A stretch of 64,000 nucleotides of DNA from Mesorhizobium sp. WSM4306 (lineage in GTDB: Bacteria > Pseudomonadota > Alphaproteobacteria > Rhizobiales > Rhizobiaceae): the NCBI RefSeq assembly GCF_007003975.1, contig NZ_VFTC01000015.1:92259-156258 (forward strand), read 5' to 3'. The notes under the pieces are model-generated. The model ran no database searches. It was not told where the DNA came from and saw only the letters and a program-made list of their open reading frames with translations. Position numbers and translations under genes: made by a program. Below, one piece after another: positions 24,740-35,400 of this stretch. Each line of letters starts with the position of its first letter. Positions within the stretch are counted from its first letter, which is position 1.

Positions 24740-27700
24740 TTACGGCGCCTTGATCTCCATCATGCCGGTGGCGGTGCGGGCCGAATATTGCGGCCGGTAC
24801 ATGTCCTCCACCGTGGCTGCCGGGTGGGCATAGGTGCCCGGCGTCACCGCGCGCACGACATAGGCCAGCATGATGTTGCGGTCGCCGTCGCCGTCATTGG
24901 GGTTGAATGCCGCGACGAAACGGTCGTCGCGGAATTCGAGATGGGCAGCGTCGGTCTGCGCCAGCCAGGTGAAGTTCGACAGCTGGGCGCTGGAGACCAG
25001 GCCCGGATTGTCGATCTCGAAGCCGGCCGGCAACAGGTCGGTGATAAGCAGGCGCGACGGCCAGCGGTTCTGCTCGTAGACCTTGAGCACGACCACATAG
25101 CGTTCGTTCTGCGTCGCCTCGGTGACGTTGGCCTCGGTGCCATCGAGCTTGTAGTAGGTGCGGTCGATGGTGAAGCCGTCACCGCCGGCCGGCAAGGGCT
25201 CGACCGGCGAGGCGACCGTGGTGACGACCGCCTGCAGCGGCGTCGAGCCGGTGTTGGCGATGGTCAGCGGGCTGTCGGCGATATCGCTGCCGCTTACTTG
25301 AGTGGAATACCCACCGGCATGCGGCGCGCCGTTGACCGACAGCTTGATCGAGTCGTTGCCAGACTTCAGCGCACGAGCCGCCAGCAGCATCCAGGACTCG
25401 TCCTGCGTGCTCGTCCAGCGGGCATCGGCGCGTTCCCTTGCCACCAGCCGGATCAGCTCCGGCACGATGGTCGGCACCGGCTTCGATTCGGCGGCGAGCG
25501 CCAGGATCGCGGCGCCGTCACGCAGCCGCGAGCCATAGTCGGACCGGTAGTAGTCGTAGTCGGTGGTCGACTTGGCCAGTTGCAGCGCCGTCTGGAAGGT
25601 CGCTTCCGAACGTTGTGCATCGCCGTAGAGCGCCAGGCTCGCCGCCAGCTGGGCGACGGCCATAGGGCTGGAGAAGGCTTCGAGCTTGGTGTCGGCGTAG
25701 TAGCGCAGATCGCCGACCGAGGCCTTCTTGTTGCGAGCCAGAACGTAGAGCGCGTAGGCGATTTCGCTGCCGCGGTCCTGGACGTCCTGGTCGTAGCCGA
25801 CCGAGTTCTGCAAATTGCTCAACGCCTGGCTCATCGCCAAAGCAGGGACGTCGTAGTTCTGCTCCCGCGCCCGGGTCAGGAAGTCGGTGACATAGGAATC
25901 GAGCCACAGATCGCCGGAGCCCGGGCCCCACAGGCCGAAGCTGCCGGCCGAAGCCTGGTAGCTCAGCACCTTGTAGATGGCGGCCTGGACGCGGTCGTGC
26001 AGATCGGGGTCGCTTGCCATGCCGATGGAGGACGCCAGGTCGTTGACGTAGAGCAGGGGCATGGCGCGGCTGGTGGTCTGCTCGGCGCAACCATAGGGGT
26101 AGCGGTCGAGCGTCATCAGCAGCGACGGCACGTCGAAGGCGGCTGCCTGCGAAACGCCGACGCTGACCGAGGCGCCGTCGAGCAGGCTTGCCGCGAGCAG
26201 CTCCTTGTCGACGCGCAACGAGCCGCCATTGCCCTTGAGGTCGACGACCAGGCGCGTGGTGACCGGCAATTGCGCCGGGCGCACCGGGACGTAGAGCGTC
26301 TGCTCGACAGCGGTGCCGTCGCCATGGGCGAGCTTGATGGTGATCGAGGCATTGCCCGCCGTCTGTGCAATCAGCGGCACGGTCAGCGTCTGGCGCTTGC
26401 CTTTGGCCAGCGTCAGCTTTTCAGGCAGGGGGTTGTCGCCGGTCGAGAGGTCGCCTGTGGTGTCGATCGACAGTGCATAGTCACCTTCCGGGCCGTCCGT
26501 GTCGGCGACGTCGAGCCGCATGACAGCGGCATCACCCGGCGCCAGGAAGCGCGGCAAGCCGGCGGTGATCACCACCGGATCGCGGACAATGACGTCGGTC
26601 GAGGCATGGCCGACCGCATCCTTGGTCCAGGCGACAGCCATGACGCGCACGGTGCCGTTGAACTGCGGGATGTCGAAGTCGATCCTTGCCTTGCCGTCGG
26701 CGTCGAGCTGGACCGGGCCGGAGAAGAAGGCGACCAGCTTTTCGGTCGGCGGGCTGCCTTGCGTCTGCATTGCGGCGCCGTCACCGCCGGTCCTGAGCTT
26801 GCCGGTGGTGCCGAGCGAGCCGTCGATCAGGCGGCCATAGATGTCGCGCACCTCAAGCCCCAGCATGCGCTGGCCGAAATACCAGTCCTCCGGATTCGGC
26901 GCCTTGTAGTTGGTGAGGTTCAAAATGCCGACATCGACGGCCGCGACCGTGACATAGGCATTGCTGCCCGCTGCAACGCCGGCGACTGAAACCGGGATCG
27001 ACAGCTGCTGGCGCGGCATCGTCTTGTCCGGCGGCGTGAGCGTAACCGCGAGCTTTTTCGAGCCCGGATCGACCGTCAGCCATTTCACGCCGATGGCGCG
27101 GGCCGGCATGCGCGTCTCCTGCGCATCGCCCGGTCGGAACAGGGTTGCGGTGATGTAGGCGCCGGCGCCCCAGTCGTCGCCGACCGGGATGTCGACCGTG
27201 CTGCCGCCGGCCGGCACGGTTGCCGTGATGGTCTTGAGCAGCTTGTCGGCGCCGATGGTGACCAGAAGTTCGCCGGCAAAATGCGGCGACACTTTCAACT
27301 TGGCCACTTCGCCGGCGGCGTAGCTATCCTTGTCAAGGGCGATCTCGAGGCCATCAGGGGTTTCGGTGGAGGTCGAGGAGACATACCAGCCGGCGTCGAA
27401 CTCATAGCTGGTCGCCGGGCCCTCGGGATCGGCGGTCTCGATTTCGAGCCGGTACTGGCCCCAGTCGACCGGCATCGTCACGGTCGCCTCGGTATCGGCG
27501 TTGAGATCGACCTGGCCATTGGCCATCGACTTGGTGAAGGTCACCGGCTCGTAGTTCCAGGAGTTGTTGTTGCGGTACCACTGGTAATTGCGTTCGACCT
27601 TGACCAGCGACCACTGCGCGCCTTTCAGCGTTTCGCGCTTGCCGTCGGGATCGACCGCAATCAGGCTGAATTTGGCGATGCCGCCCTGCGGCACTTCATT

Positions 27701-30223
27701 GTCCTCGAAATCCGGACGGATGCCGATCATGTGGCCCTGTGGGCGAATGCCGATGTTGAGCGAGCGCTCAATGGCACGGCCGCCGGTTTCGCGCATGCGC
27801 ACCGTGACCTTGGCGTCGACCAGCTTGGTAGTGGCGGGCAACTGATCGACCGTGACCGGGAAGGTCGCCTTGCCGTCGTCGCCGACCACGGGAAGACCGG
27901 TGAAAGGGGTGACCGAAGGCTCGGCCGACTGTTCATCGGCAAGGCCGAACGAATAGCCGGCGAAACGGTCCCAATCGCGCGCCGTCGACAGCGTCAGTTC
28001 GCCTTCGAGGGCGAGGCCAGCAGCCGGTGCGCCATAGAGGAAGCGGCCGTCAATGTCGATGTTGGCGGTTTCGCCCTGGGCGATCTCCTGCTTGTCGGAC
28101 TTCATGTCGAACTCGATGCGATCCGGCACGAAGTCTTCGACCAGGAACATCTGGCTGGAGACGGCGGCCTGCTTGGGATCGGTGTAGATCGACACTGTCC
28201 AGGTGCCGCGCATGGCGTTGGCTTCGAGCGGCAGGTCGACGGCATAGCCGCCGGCCGAGACGCCGTCGGCGACAATGCGGCGGTTCTCGACGCCGTCGGG
28301 ACGGGTGAAGATGAAGGTCAGCGGCAGGTTCTCGACCGCCTTGGAGGCGCCGTCGCGGGCAAGGGCTGCGACATGCACGTCCTCGCCGGCGCGGTAGATG
28401 CCGCGTTCGGTCCAGGCATAGACATCGAGCGCACCAGGTGCGGCACGTCCGGAGACGCCGCGATCGGAAAGATCGAAGCCGGCGCGGCCCATGTCGAGAA
28501 AGACGAAGTCGTTGTCGCCCTGCTTGGCCATCAGCACGGCCGGCACCATGCCGCCGTCGCCGCGCGTCAGGCCGGGGTTGAAGACGGCGTGGCCTTCGGC
28601 ATCGCTGGTCGCGGTGCCGAGGATTTCATTGTTCCTGGCCAGCAGCGTCAGTTCCGCGCCGGCGATCGGCTTGGCGGTGCCGAGCGAGCGGGTGAACACA
28701 TTCAGCCCATCCTGGCCGGTATAGGTCGAGAGGCCGATGTCGGAAACGACGAACCACTGGGTGGCAAGCGAATTGTAATCGTCGTCGTCATTCTCGTTGA
28801 CCGGTTGCGCGGTCAGCACATAGACGCCGGGCTTGCGCTGCGGCAAGGCCTCGTCGACCGGGAACGACGTGGTGACGTCCTTGTTGAGGTCGTTGGCGAT
28901 GTCGAGCTGGCCCTGCCAAACAGGCTCGCCCATCTGGTCGGAAATGCTTGAGATGTCGTAGCCGTCGAGCTGCTTCAGGAACTGGTAGCCGGACAGAAGC
29001 TGCGCCAGGGAACGATCGCCGATGCGGTAGAGCTTCATCTGCGCAGCGGTCATGTTGACGGTGACGACCGGAATACCGCGGCGGGCGCCGGCCGGCAGCA
29101 CGAAGCTGTCGCCGGTGAAGCGGGCGGACGGTGCGCGGTCCTGGACATAGATCGACAGCACGACAGGCGCTGCGGTGACCTCGCCGATTGCGGCCGGCAG
29201 GCCGGCGCGGAAGGTCACTTCGTAATGCTGGCCATGCTCCAGACCTTCGACGCAGATCTGCTTGTCCTTGGCTTCGACGCCCTTGGGCGGCTGGTTGTCG
29301 ACGGTGACGAACTGCGCGTAATCGACGCCGGTCTTGACCAGTTCCTCGGAGAATTGCGCGCAGATGCGCGGCGCGCTGGTGTCGGCATCGACCGAGTGAT
29401 CGATGACGCGGAAGCCCTTGCGGGCCTTGAGGTCCTCATATTCGGCCTTGACGGCCGGCGAACTGACCAGAGCAAGGCTCGCCTCATAGGCCTGCAGGGC
29501 CGGGCGGTAGAGATCGCGGCGGTCGAGGCCGTTGCCCAGCAGCGCCAGCACCTCGGCGCGGGTCTTGGTGGTGCGCAGCAATTTGTAGGCGTTGATGGCG
29601 GCGGAGGTGCCTTTAACCGGCAGATTATAGGATTCTGAACTGCCGCTAGCCGGCTGTATGGCAAGCGTTTCACGCGCCAGACCGAGCCAGAGCTGGCCGT
29701 CATCGGGCAGGACCGAGACCGCGGCCTCGTATTTGTTCATGGCCTGGCCATGGTCGCCGGTCAACGCCGCCTGCTCGGCTGCGGCGCGGAGCGCTTCCAG
29801 ACCCTCGGTTGGCTTGTCATAGGCCGGATCGGTCAGCTTGTTGCGGTACTGCTGGGCCTGGTCAGCCATCCAGTTGGGGAAGAAGGTGAGTTCCGGCGGG
29901 GCGCCGATATCGGGATCGCCATCGACATTGACGACCTTGCCGGCGATAGCGCCGCTGAACGGTTTCAACTGGTTAAAGTCGGATTTGAGGAAGCACCACT
30001 TGGCCTTGTTGTTGTAGGTGAAGGCGCGGCAGGCGGGGTCGCCGAGGCATGTGGTCTTGCACTGATCGAGGCTGACATTCTGGTCCGATCTGAGATCGAA
30101 ACCGAAATAATCCGAATTGTTTGAGGTCACCACCCGGCGGGCTTCGGCCGCTTGCGCGACAGTTCCCCAGGCGAAAAAGAGAAGGATCAGGATAGACAGA
30201 CCACGAGCCGCGCGCATTGCCAT
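24740..30223 (-). CDS. Alpha-2-macroglobulin family protein with N-terminal PAN/apple domain
   Basis: 1827 residues, ATG behind GGAGGG. A signal peptide (about 26 residues) precedes a PAN/apple-like domain (about residues 30-95; cysteines in LDQCKTTCLGDPACRAF and KWCFL), then a segment with TPR-like character (about 130-260), then macroglobulin domains and the bait/thioester region. The thioester motif GCAEQ (Cys near residue 1379) is intact, so the protein should trap proteases covalently. Bacterial members guard the periplasm and are usually encoded with PBP1C, as here. The neighbour tamA is divergent, with 279 bases between starts. Length is in the normal range for YfhM-like proteins of Rhizobiales. 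Confidence 0.92.
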   Translation of the reverse strand: MAMRAARGLSILILLFFAWGTVAQAAEARRVVTSNNSDYFGFDLRSDQNVSLDQCKTTCLGDPACRAFTYNNKAKWCFLKSDFNQLKPFSGAIAGKVVNVDGDPDIGAPPELTFFPNWMADQAQQYRNKLTDPAYDKPTEGLEALRAAAEQAALTGDHGQAMNKYEAAVSVLPDDGQLWLGLARETLAIQPASGSSESYNLPVKGTSAAINAYKLLRTTKTRAEVLALLGNGLDRRDLYRPALQAYEASLALVSSPAVKAEYEDLKARKGFRVIDHSVDADTSAPRICAQFSEELVKTGVDYAQFVTVDNQPPKGVEAKDKQICVEGLEHGQHYEVTFRAGLPAAIGEVTAAPVVLSIYVQDRAPSARFTGDSFVLPAGARRGIPVVTVNMTAAQMKLYRIGDRSLAQLLSGYQFLKQLDGYDISSISDQMGEPVWQGQLDIANDLNKDVTTSFPVDEALPQRKPGVYVLTAQPVNENDDDDYNSLATQWFVVSDIGLSTYTGQDGLNVFTRSLGTAKPIAGAELTLLARNNEILGTATSDAEGHAVFNPGLTRGDGGMVPAVLMAKQGDNDFVFLDMGRAGFDLSDRGVSGRAAPGALDVYAWTERGIYRAGEDVHVAALARDGASKAVENLPLTFIFTRPDGVENRRIVADGVSAGGYAVDLPLEANAMRGTWTVSIYTDPKQAAVSSQMFLVEDFVPDRIEFDMKSDKQEIAQGETANIDIDGRFLYGAPAAGLALEGELTLSTARDWDRFAGYSFGLADEQSAEPSVTPFTGLPVVGDDGKATFPVTVDQLPATTKLVDAKVTVRMRETGGRAIERSLNIGIRPQGHMIGIRPDFEDNEVPQGGIAKFSLIAVDPDGKRETLKGAQWSLVKVERNYQWYRNNNSWNYEPVTFTKSMANGQVDLNADTEATVTMPVDWGQYRLEIETADPEGPATSYEFDAGWYVSSTSTETPDGLEIALDKDSYAAGEVAKLKVSPHFAGELLVTIGADKLLKTITATVPAGGSTVDIPVGDDWGAGAYITATLFRPGDAQETRMPARAIGVKWLTVDPGSKKLAVTLTPPDKTMPRQQLSIPVSVAGVAAGSNAYVTVAAVDVGILNLTNYKAPNPEDWYFGQRMLGLEVRDIYGRLIDGSLGTTGKLRTGGDGAAMQTQGSPPTEKLVAFFSGPVQLDADGKARIDFDIPQFNGTVRVMAVAWTKDAVGHASTDVIVRDPVVITAGLPRFLAPGDAAVMRLDVADTDGPEGDYALSIDTTGDLSTGDNPLPEKLTLAKGKRQTLTVPLIAQTAGNASITIKLAHGDGTAVEQTLYVPVRPAQLPVTTRLVVDLKGNGGSLRVDKELLAASLLDGASVSVGVSQAAAFDVPSLLMTLDRYPYGCAEQTTSRAMPLLYVNDLASSIGMASDPDLHDRVQAAIYKVLSYQASAGSFGLWGPGSGDLWLDSYVTDFLTRAREQNYDVPALAMSQALSNLQNSVGYDQDVQDRGSEIAYALYVLARNKKASVGDLRYYADTKLEAFSSPMAVAQLAASLALYGDAQRSEATFQTALQLAKSTTDYDYYRSDYGSRLRDGAAILALAAESKPVPTIVPELIRLVARERADARWTSTQDESWMLLAARALKSGNDSIKLSVNGAPHAGGYSTQVSGSDIADSPLTIANTGSTPLQAVVTTVASPVEPLPAGGDGFTIDRTYYKLDGTEANVTEATQNERYVVVLKVYEQNRWPSRLLITDLLPAGFEIDNPGLVSSAQLSNFTWLAQTDAAHLEFRDDRFVAAFNPNDGDGDRNIMLAYVVRAVTPGTYAHPAATVEDMYRPQYSARTATGMMEIKAP

Positions 30224-30502
30224 AACACCCTCCAGACACTGCTGACGTCCAAGGCTTGTTCAAGCTCCAGTCAAGCTTGTCAACACGAGGACGGGCAGGT
30301 TTCCGCCCACCAACGGTTGCCATGCCGGCTGATACCGGTATGTGAGACAGTTCATCCACAGGGAAAGGGATCACGCTTTCTTGCGGCAACGCAAAAGGTG
30401 TGAATTCCAAGCCCTGCCTATTTCAGACAATTGGATTGTGGCCCCTTTACGAGCACTTCAGAACTTCATTCCAATTTTAGTTTTGTAGCCTAGGTTGTCT
30501 TA

Positions 30503-32431
30503 ATGCCGGCGTATGAAGCGCAGATGTCGAAGGGACGCACGCCACGGCGTGCGCTTTCGCGCGCGCTGATTTTGGCGTTGGCGTGCTCGACCGTGCTCGT
30601 CGTCGAATCAGGCTCGGCCGCCGCCTTCGAGATTTTCGGCATCAAATTGTGGGGTTCGTCTGATAACGAGGACGCTGATATCGTCGACCCGCTGCGCTAT
30701 TCCGTCAGCATCGAGGCGCCCGATGCCGACAAGGACCTGGTCAAGAAGCTCGAAAACGCCTCGACGCTGAAAGCCGACGAGGAGCGCCCGGTTTCCGGCT
30801 CGCTCGGCTTGCTGGCCAAGGCGCGCAGCGACCGCGAGCAACTGGTCGCGGCGCTTTATTCGGATGCCCGCTATGAGGGTGTGGTCACCATCACCATTCA
30901 GGGCAAGGCGCTCGACGATTTGCCGCCGGATGCCGAATTTACCGGTCCGCAGCCGATTCCGGTGGTGATCAGCATCGCCAGCGGGCCCAAATTCACGCTC
31001 GGCAACATCCGGCTGGAAGGCGATGCCGCAGGGCTTGCGAGCGCCGATTTCGGCCTGATCGCGGGCGGGGATGCCGGTTCGGGCGCCGTGCTCAAGGCCG
31101 AAGCGCTGATTGTGCGGGCGCTGAAGCAGGAGGGCCGGCCGCTGGCCCGGATCACCGATAGGCAGATCGTCGCCGAGCACAACACCTCGACGCTCGACGT
31201 GACGCTGACGGTGGCCGCTGGACCGGTAGCCGGCTATGGCGACACCACCGTCGAAGGCACCGAAAAGGTCGATCGCGAGTTCACCGAATACATGACCGGG
31301 CTGAAACGCGGCCGGCAATATTCGCCTGACGAGATCGACGATGCCCGCGACCGGCTGCTTGGGCTCGAAGTGTTCAACAGCGTCACGCTGAAGGAAGCCG
31401 ACAGTCTCGACGCCGACGGCAACATCCCGATCGGCGTCCAGGTCAGCGAGCGCAAGCCCCGCTATTTCGGCGTCGGCGGCACGTTCTCCAACACCGAGGG
31501 GCTCGGCCTCGAAGGCTATTGGGGCCATCGCAATCTGTTCGGCCGGGCCGAAAAGCTGCGCATTGACGGCAAGATCAGCGGTATCGGCAGCAATGATCTC
31601 AGCGAGCTCAACTACAATGCCGGCATCATGTTCGAAAAGCCGGGCGTGGTCGGACCGGCCTCGAAATTCATCGCCAGCGTCAAGACAGTGCTCGAACATC
31701 CCGACGCCTACGACCATTTCTCGATCAAGGGCAGCACCGGCCTGTCCTATGAGATCGACAAGAAGCAGACGGTGTCGGCTGAAATTGCGCTCGACTATTC
31801 CAGGGTCACCGACACCTTCGGCAAACACAAATACCTGATTGCCAGCATCCCGCTGCAATATGTCTATGACAACAGGGACAACCGGCTCAACCCGACAAGC
31901 GGCTTCAGGGTGCTGGCCTATGCCGAACCGAGCTACGACATTATGAGCGGTGCTGCCTTCCTCAAGCTGAAGGGCGAGGGATCGGCCTATCAGTCGCTCG
32001 ATACGGCTTCGAAGTTCGTGCTTGCCGAACGCGTCGCCCTGGGTTCGATTGTCGGCACCAGTCTAGAGCACGTTCCGGCCGACCGGCGCTTCTATTCCGG
32101 AGGCGGCGGCTCGGTGCGCGGCTATGCCTATCAGGGCATCGGTCCCAAGGACATCGACAATCAGCCGATCGGCGGGCTGTCCTTCTTCGAGACATCGGTC
32201 GAGATGCGCATCGCGCTCACTGACACGATCGGCATCGTGCCGTTCGTCGACGCCGGCACCGTCTCGACCAAATCGACGCCGGACTTTTCCGACATGAAGG
32301 TCGGCGCCGGCGTCGGCCTGCGCTATATTACGCCGTTCGGGCCGCTGCGCATCGACGCCGCCCTGCCGCTCAACCGCGACCGTGGCGATCCGCGTTTCGG
32401 CATCTATGCCGGCATCGGACAGGCTTTCTGA
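30503..32431 (+). CDS. tamA: Outer-membrane translocation and assembly module protein TamA
   Basis: 642 residues. A signal peptide (ending GSAAAF near residue 41) is followed by POTRA domains (about residues 60-290; LVAALYSDARYEGVVTI, then RPLARITDRQIVAEH) and a C-terminal 16-strand Omp85 barrel with the conserved RRFYSGGGGSVRGYAYQGIG motif and a terminal Phe. With TamB it inserts outer-membrane proteins. The start may be 30503 or 30524; neither has a strong ribosome site. tamB begins two bases after its stop. Confidence 0.93.
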   Translation: MPAYEAQMSKGRTPRRALSRALILALACSTVLVVESGSAAAFEIFGIKLWGSSDNEDADIVDPLRYSVSIEAPDADKDLVKKLENASTLKADEERPVSGSLGLLAKARSDREQLVAALYSDARYEGVVTITIQGKALDDLPPDAEFTGPQPIPVVISIASGPKFTLGNIRLEGDAAGLASADFGLIAGGDAGSGAVLKAEALIVRALKQEGRPLARITDRQIVAEHNTSTLDVTLTVAAGPVAGYGDTTVEGTEKVDREFTEYMTGLKRGRQYSPDEIDDARDRLLGLEVFNSVTLKEADSLDADGNIPIGVQVSERKPRYFGVGGTFSNTEGLGLEGYWGHRNLFGRAEKLRIDGKISGIGSNDLSELNYNAGIMFEKPGVVGPASKFIASVKTVLEHPDAYDHFSIKGSTGLSYEIDKKQTVSAEIALDYSRVTDTFGKHKYLIASIPLQYVYDNRDNRLNPTSGFRVLAYAEPSYDIMSGAAFLKLKGEGSAYQSLDTASKFVLAERVALGSIVGTSLEHVPADRRFYSGGGGSVRGYAYQGIGPKDIDNQPIGGLSFFETSVEMRIALTDTIGIVPFVDAGTVSTKSTPDFSDMKVGAGVGLRYITPFGPLRIDAALPLNRDRGDPRFGIYAGIGQAF

Positions 32432-32433
32432 CG

Positions 32434-35400
32434 ATGAAGATGTTGAGACGCATTCTTCGCCTCTTTTTCTACACGCTGCTGATCGTGCTGGCGGCGGCCG
32501 TCGGCGCGCTTGTCGTGCTGACCAAGACCGAGCGTGGCCGCGAAAACCTTGCCGGCATCATCTCGAACATTGCCTCATCAGGGGACAGCAAGGTCACCGT
32601 CAGCGGCATTGACGGCATCTGGTCGGGCGCGCTGACGGTGGACCACGTCGTGCTGGAAGACCGCGAGGGCGCATGGCTGGTGGCGCGCAAGGTGGCGGTC
32701 GACTGGTCGCCGCTGGCATTGCTGTCGAAGAACTTCAGCGCCGACCGCATCGCCGCCGAGCGCATCGAACTGGCACGGCTGCCGGTTGCGAGCACGGAGC
32801 CTGCCAAGAGCGGGTCGACCGGCCTGCCGGTTTCGCTCGATATCAGGCAGATCGATCTGCCGCAGATTGCGCTCGGCCAGCAACTTGCCGGCAGCGGTAT
32901 TGCCGAACTCGCGGCCAAGGGATCGGCCAAGGTCGATGCCTCGCCGCTGGCGATTGAGACGGTGCTCAACGTTACCCGCCATGACGGCAAGCAGGGCAAT
33001 GTCGACGCCAACATCCATTTCGCGCCCGCCGACAACAAGCTAGACCTCGATCTCAGGGCAGCCGAGCCGGCCGGCGGCATCATTGCCAATCTGCTCAAGC
33101 TGCCGGGCGCGCCGCCAGTCAACATCGTTGTCTCCGGCACTGGGCCGCTGGCCAACTGGAGCGGCGTCGGCACTTTCATGGTCGACGGCCAGATCGTCAC
33201 CCAGCTTACCGGCCGTCATCAGCTGACCGACAGGGGCAACCGGATCGAGGCCAAGGGCGACGGTTCCTTCGAAGGTTTTCTGCCGGAACAGTTCAGATCG
33301 CTGTTTGCCGGCAAGACCAGTTTCGACCTCGCCGGCACCGCAACCGCGGCCGGCGGCGTCGACATCGAGCGCGCCACGATCGAGAGCGGCGCTGTCCACG
33401 GCACCGCCTCAGGCATGGTCGACCCGAAGGGCGCCAGCGACCTTTCGGTCGAACTCGCTTCCAAGGGCGAGCCTGTCACGGTCAATGTCGGCACCCCGGC
33501 GCAACCGATCATGGTGGCCATAAACAATGTCACGGCGCGCGCGTTCGGCGACGGCAAGGCGCCGATGATCGACGCCGGCGCTTCACTCGTCTCGGTGGTG
33601 GCGGGCGGCTCCCAGGTGAACAATCTCGATGCACGGATCCATTCCGACGGCTTCGACATCGAGAACCGCAGCGGCCCGGTCAGCGTGTCGCTGGCGGCAG
33701 CCGGCCTGAAGACCGACGTGGCGACGCTGGCGCCGCTGATCACCGGCAAGCTGACGGCCTCTCTGGCCGGTACGGTCAGCAAGGATGAAATCTCGCTCGA
33801 TGAGGGCACGCTGCGCAGCGACGCGCTCAATGCCGGACTGACGGCCAAGGTGACGCTGGCCGACCTCGCCATGACGCTGAAGATGAATGCCGATGCGGTG
33901 TCGACGGCGCTGCCGCCGCAGATCAGTTCGCTGCTTGGCGAACGGGTCAAGTTCGCGGCGACGGCCACCCGCGATCCGCAGGGGGCCTTCGCCGCCAATT
34001 CGATCGAGCTGACCTCCGGTTCGCTCAGCGCCAGCGGTACCGCCAGCGCGCAAGGCAGCGACATCCAGGCCGACATCAAGGGCAAGCTCGGCGATGTCTC
34101 AGTACTGTCGCCGCTGGTTGGCGTGCCGGTTGCCGGCGGTGTCGATTTCGCGCTGACGGCAAGTGGCGCGCGCAACGCGCCGGATTTTTCTGTCGCGGCC
34201 GACAGCGCCAGCCTGACGGCGTCGGGGCGGACGGTCAAGGACATCAAGCTGATCGCCTCGGGCAAGGCGGACATCGCAAGCCCGGCGGCGCAAGTCTCGC
34301 TGACCGGCTCGGTCGACGAGCAGCCGCTCGCCATCAAGGCGGCGCTGGTGACCAGCGAAGGCAAGCGCTCCATCAACGGGCTCAGTGTGGCGCTGGGCGA
34401 GAACAAGGTGTCGGGCGGCCTCGCGCTGGACGAAAAATTCCTGCCGCTGGGCACGCTGACCATCGCCGCTCCCGACATCGCGCCGCTGGCGTCGCTGGCC
34501 GGGCAGACGGTGGCCGGCGACATCGGCGGCACCGTGGTCTTCGCCAAGGACGGCGAGGCGCCCACCGTCACCATCAATGCGGCCAGCGTGTCGGTTGCGC
34601 GCGGTGATGTGGCGGCCAAGGCGATCACCGTCAGCGCGCTGATCGCCAACTATCTCGACAGCCCGGCGATCTCCGGCACGATCAAGGCCGACAGCGTGAC
34701 GTCGGGAGCGACCGTCGTCAGCGGCATCGGCGTCGACCTGAAGCGCGACGGCGACTGGACCAACTTTACCGGTGGTGCCACCATATCAGGCATTCCGGCG
34801 ACGGCCGTGGGGCGGGCGAAGATCGCCGGCGGCACGACCAGCATCGAGATCGCGTCCGGCGAGGCGACGGTGCGCGGCATCAAGGCGGCGGTTACCGAGT
34901 CGTCCAGCCTGACGATCGCCGATGGCGTGACCAGCATTCAAAGGCTGGTGGTCGATCTCGGCGGCGGCTCGGTCACGCTGTCGGGCACGGCAGGCCAGAC
35001 GCTCGATGTGGCGGCAACTTTCTCCGCCTTGCCGGCAGCCCTCGCCAATGATTTTTCGCCTGGCCTCGACGCCGCGGGCACGCTGGACGGCACGGCGCAA
35101 ATCACCGGGGAGTCGGCCAATCCGGACATCCGCTTCAATGCAAGGCTCGCCGGTGCCGAGACCAACCAGACCCGCCAGGCCGGGCTCGGGCCGCTCGATC
35201 TCGATGCGGCCGGCAGTTATTCCACGGCAGGTGGCGTCGTGTTGGATCAGGCAACGCTGTCGGGCGAGAAAATCTCCGGCAAGGCGGCCGGGACCATCAA
35301 CCCGAACGGCGCCAGCGATTTTGCGCTCGACCTGACTTCGTCCGGTCCGAGCCTGCCGCTGACGCTTGGCAGCACTGAGAGCCCAATCAAGCTCGAACTG

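Noticed and set aside
24788..26989. A 733-codon plus-strand open frame within the macroglobulin gene
   Set aside because: It is antisense to conserved macroglobulin sequence, including the thioester region, and has no ribosome site or family similarity.
27281..28951. A 556-codon plus-strand open frame opposite the macroglobulin gene
   Set aside because: Shadow frame with biased composition; no motif seen.
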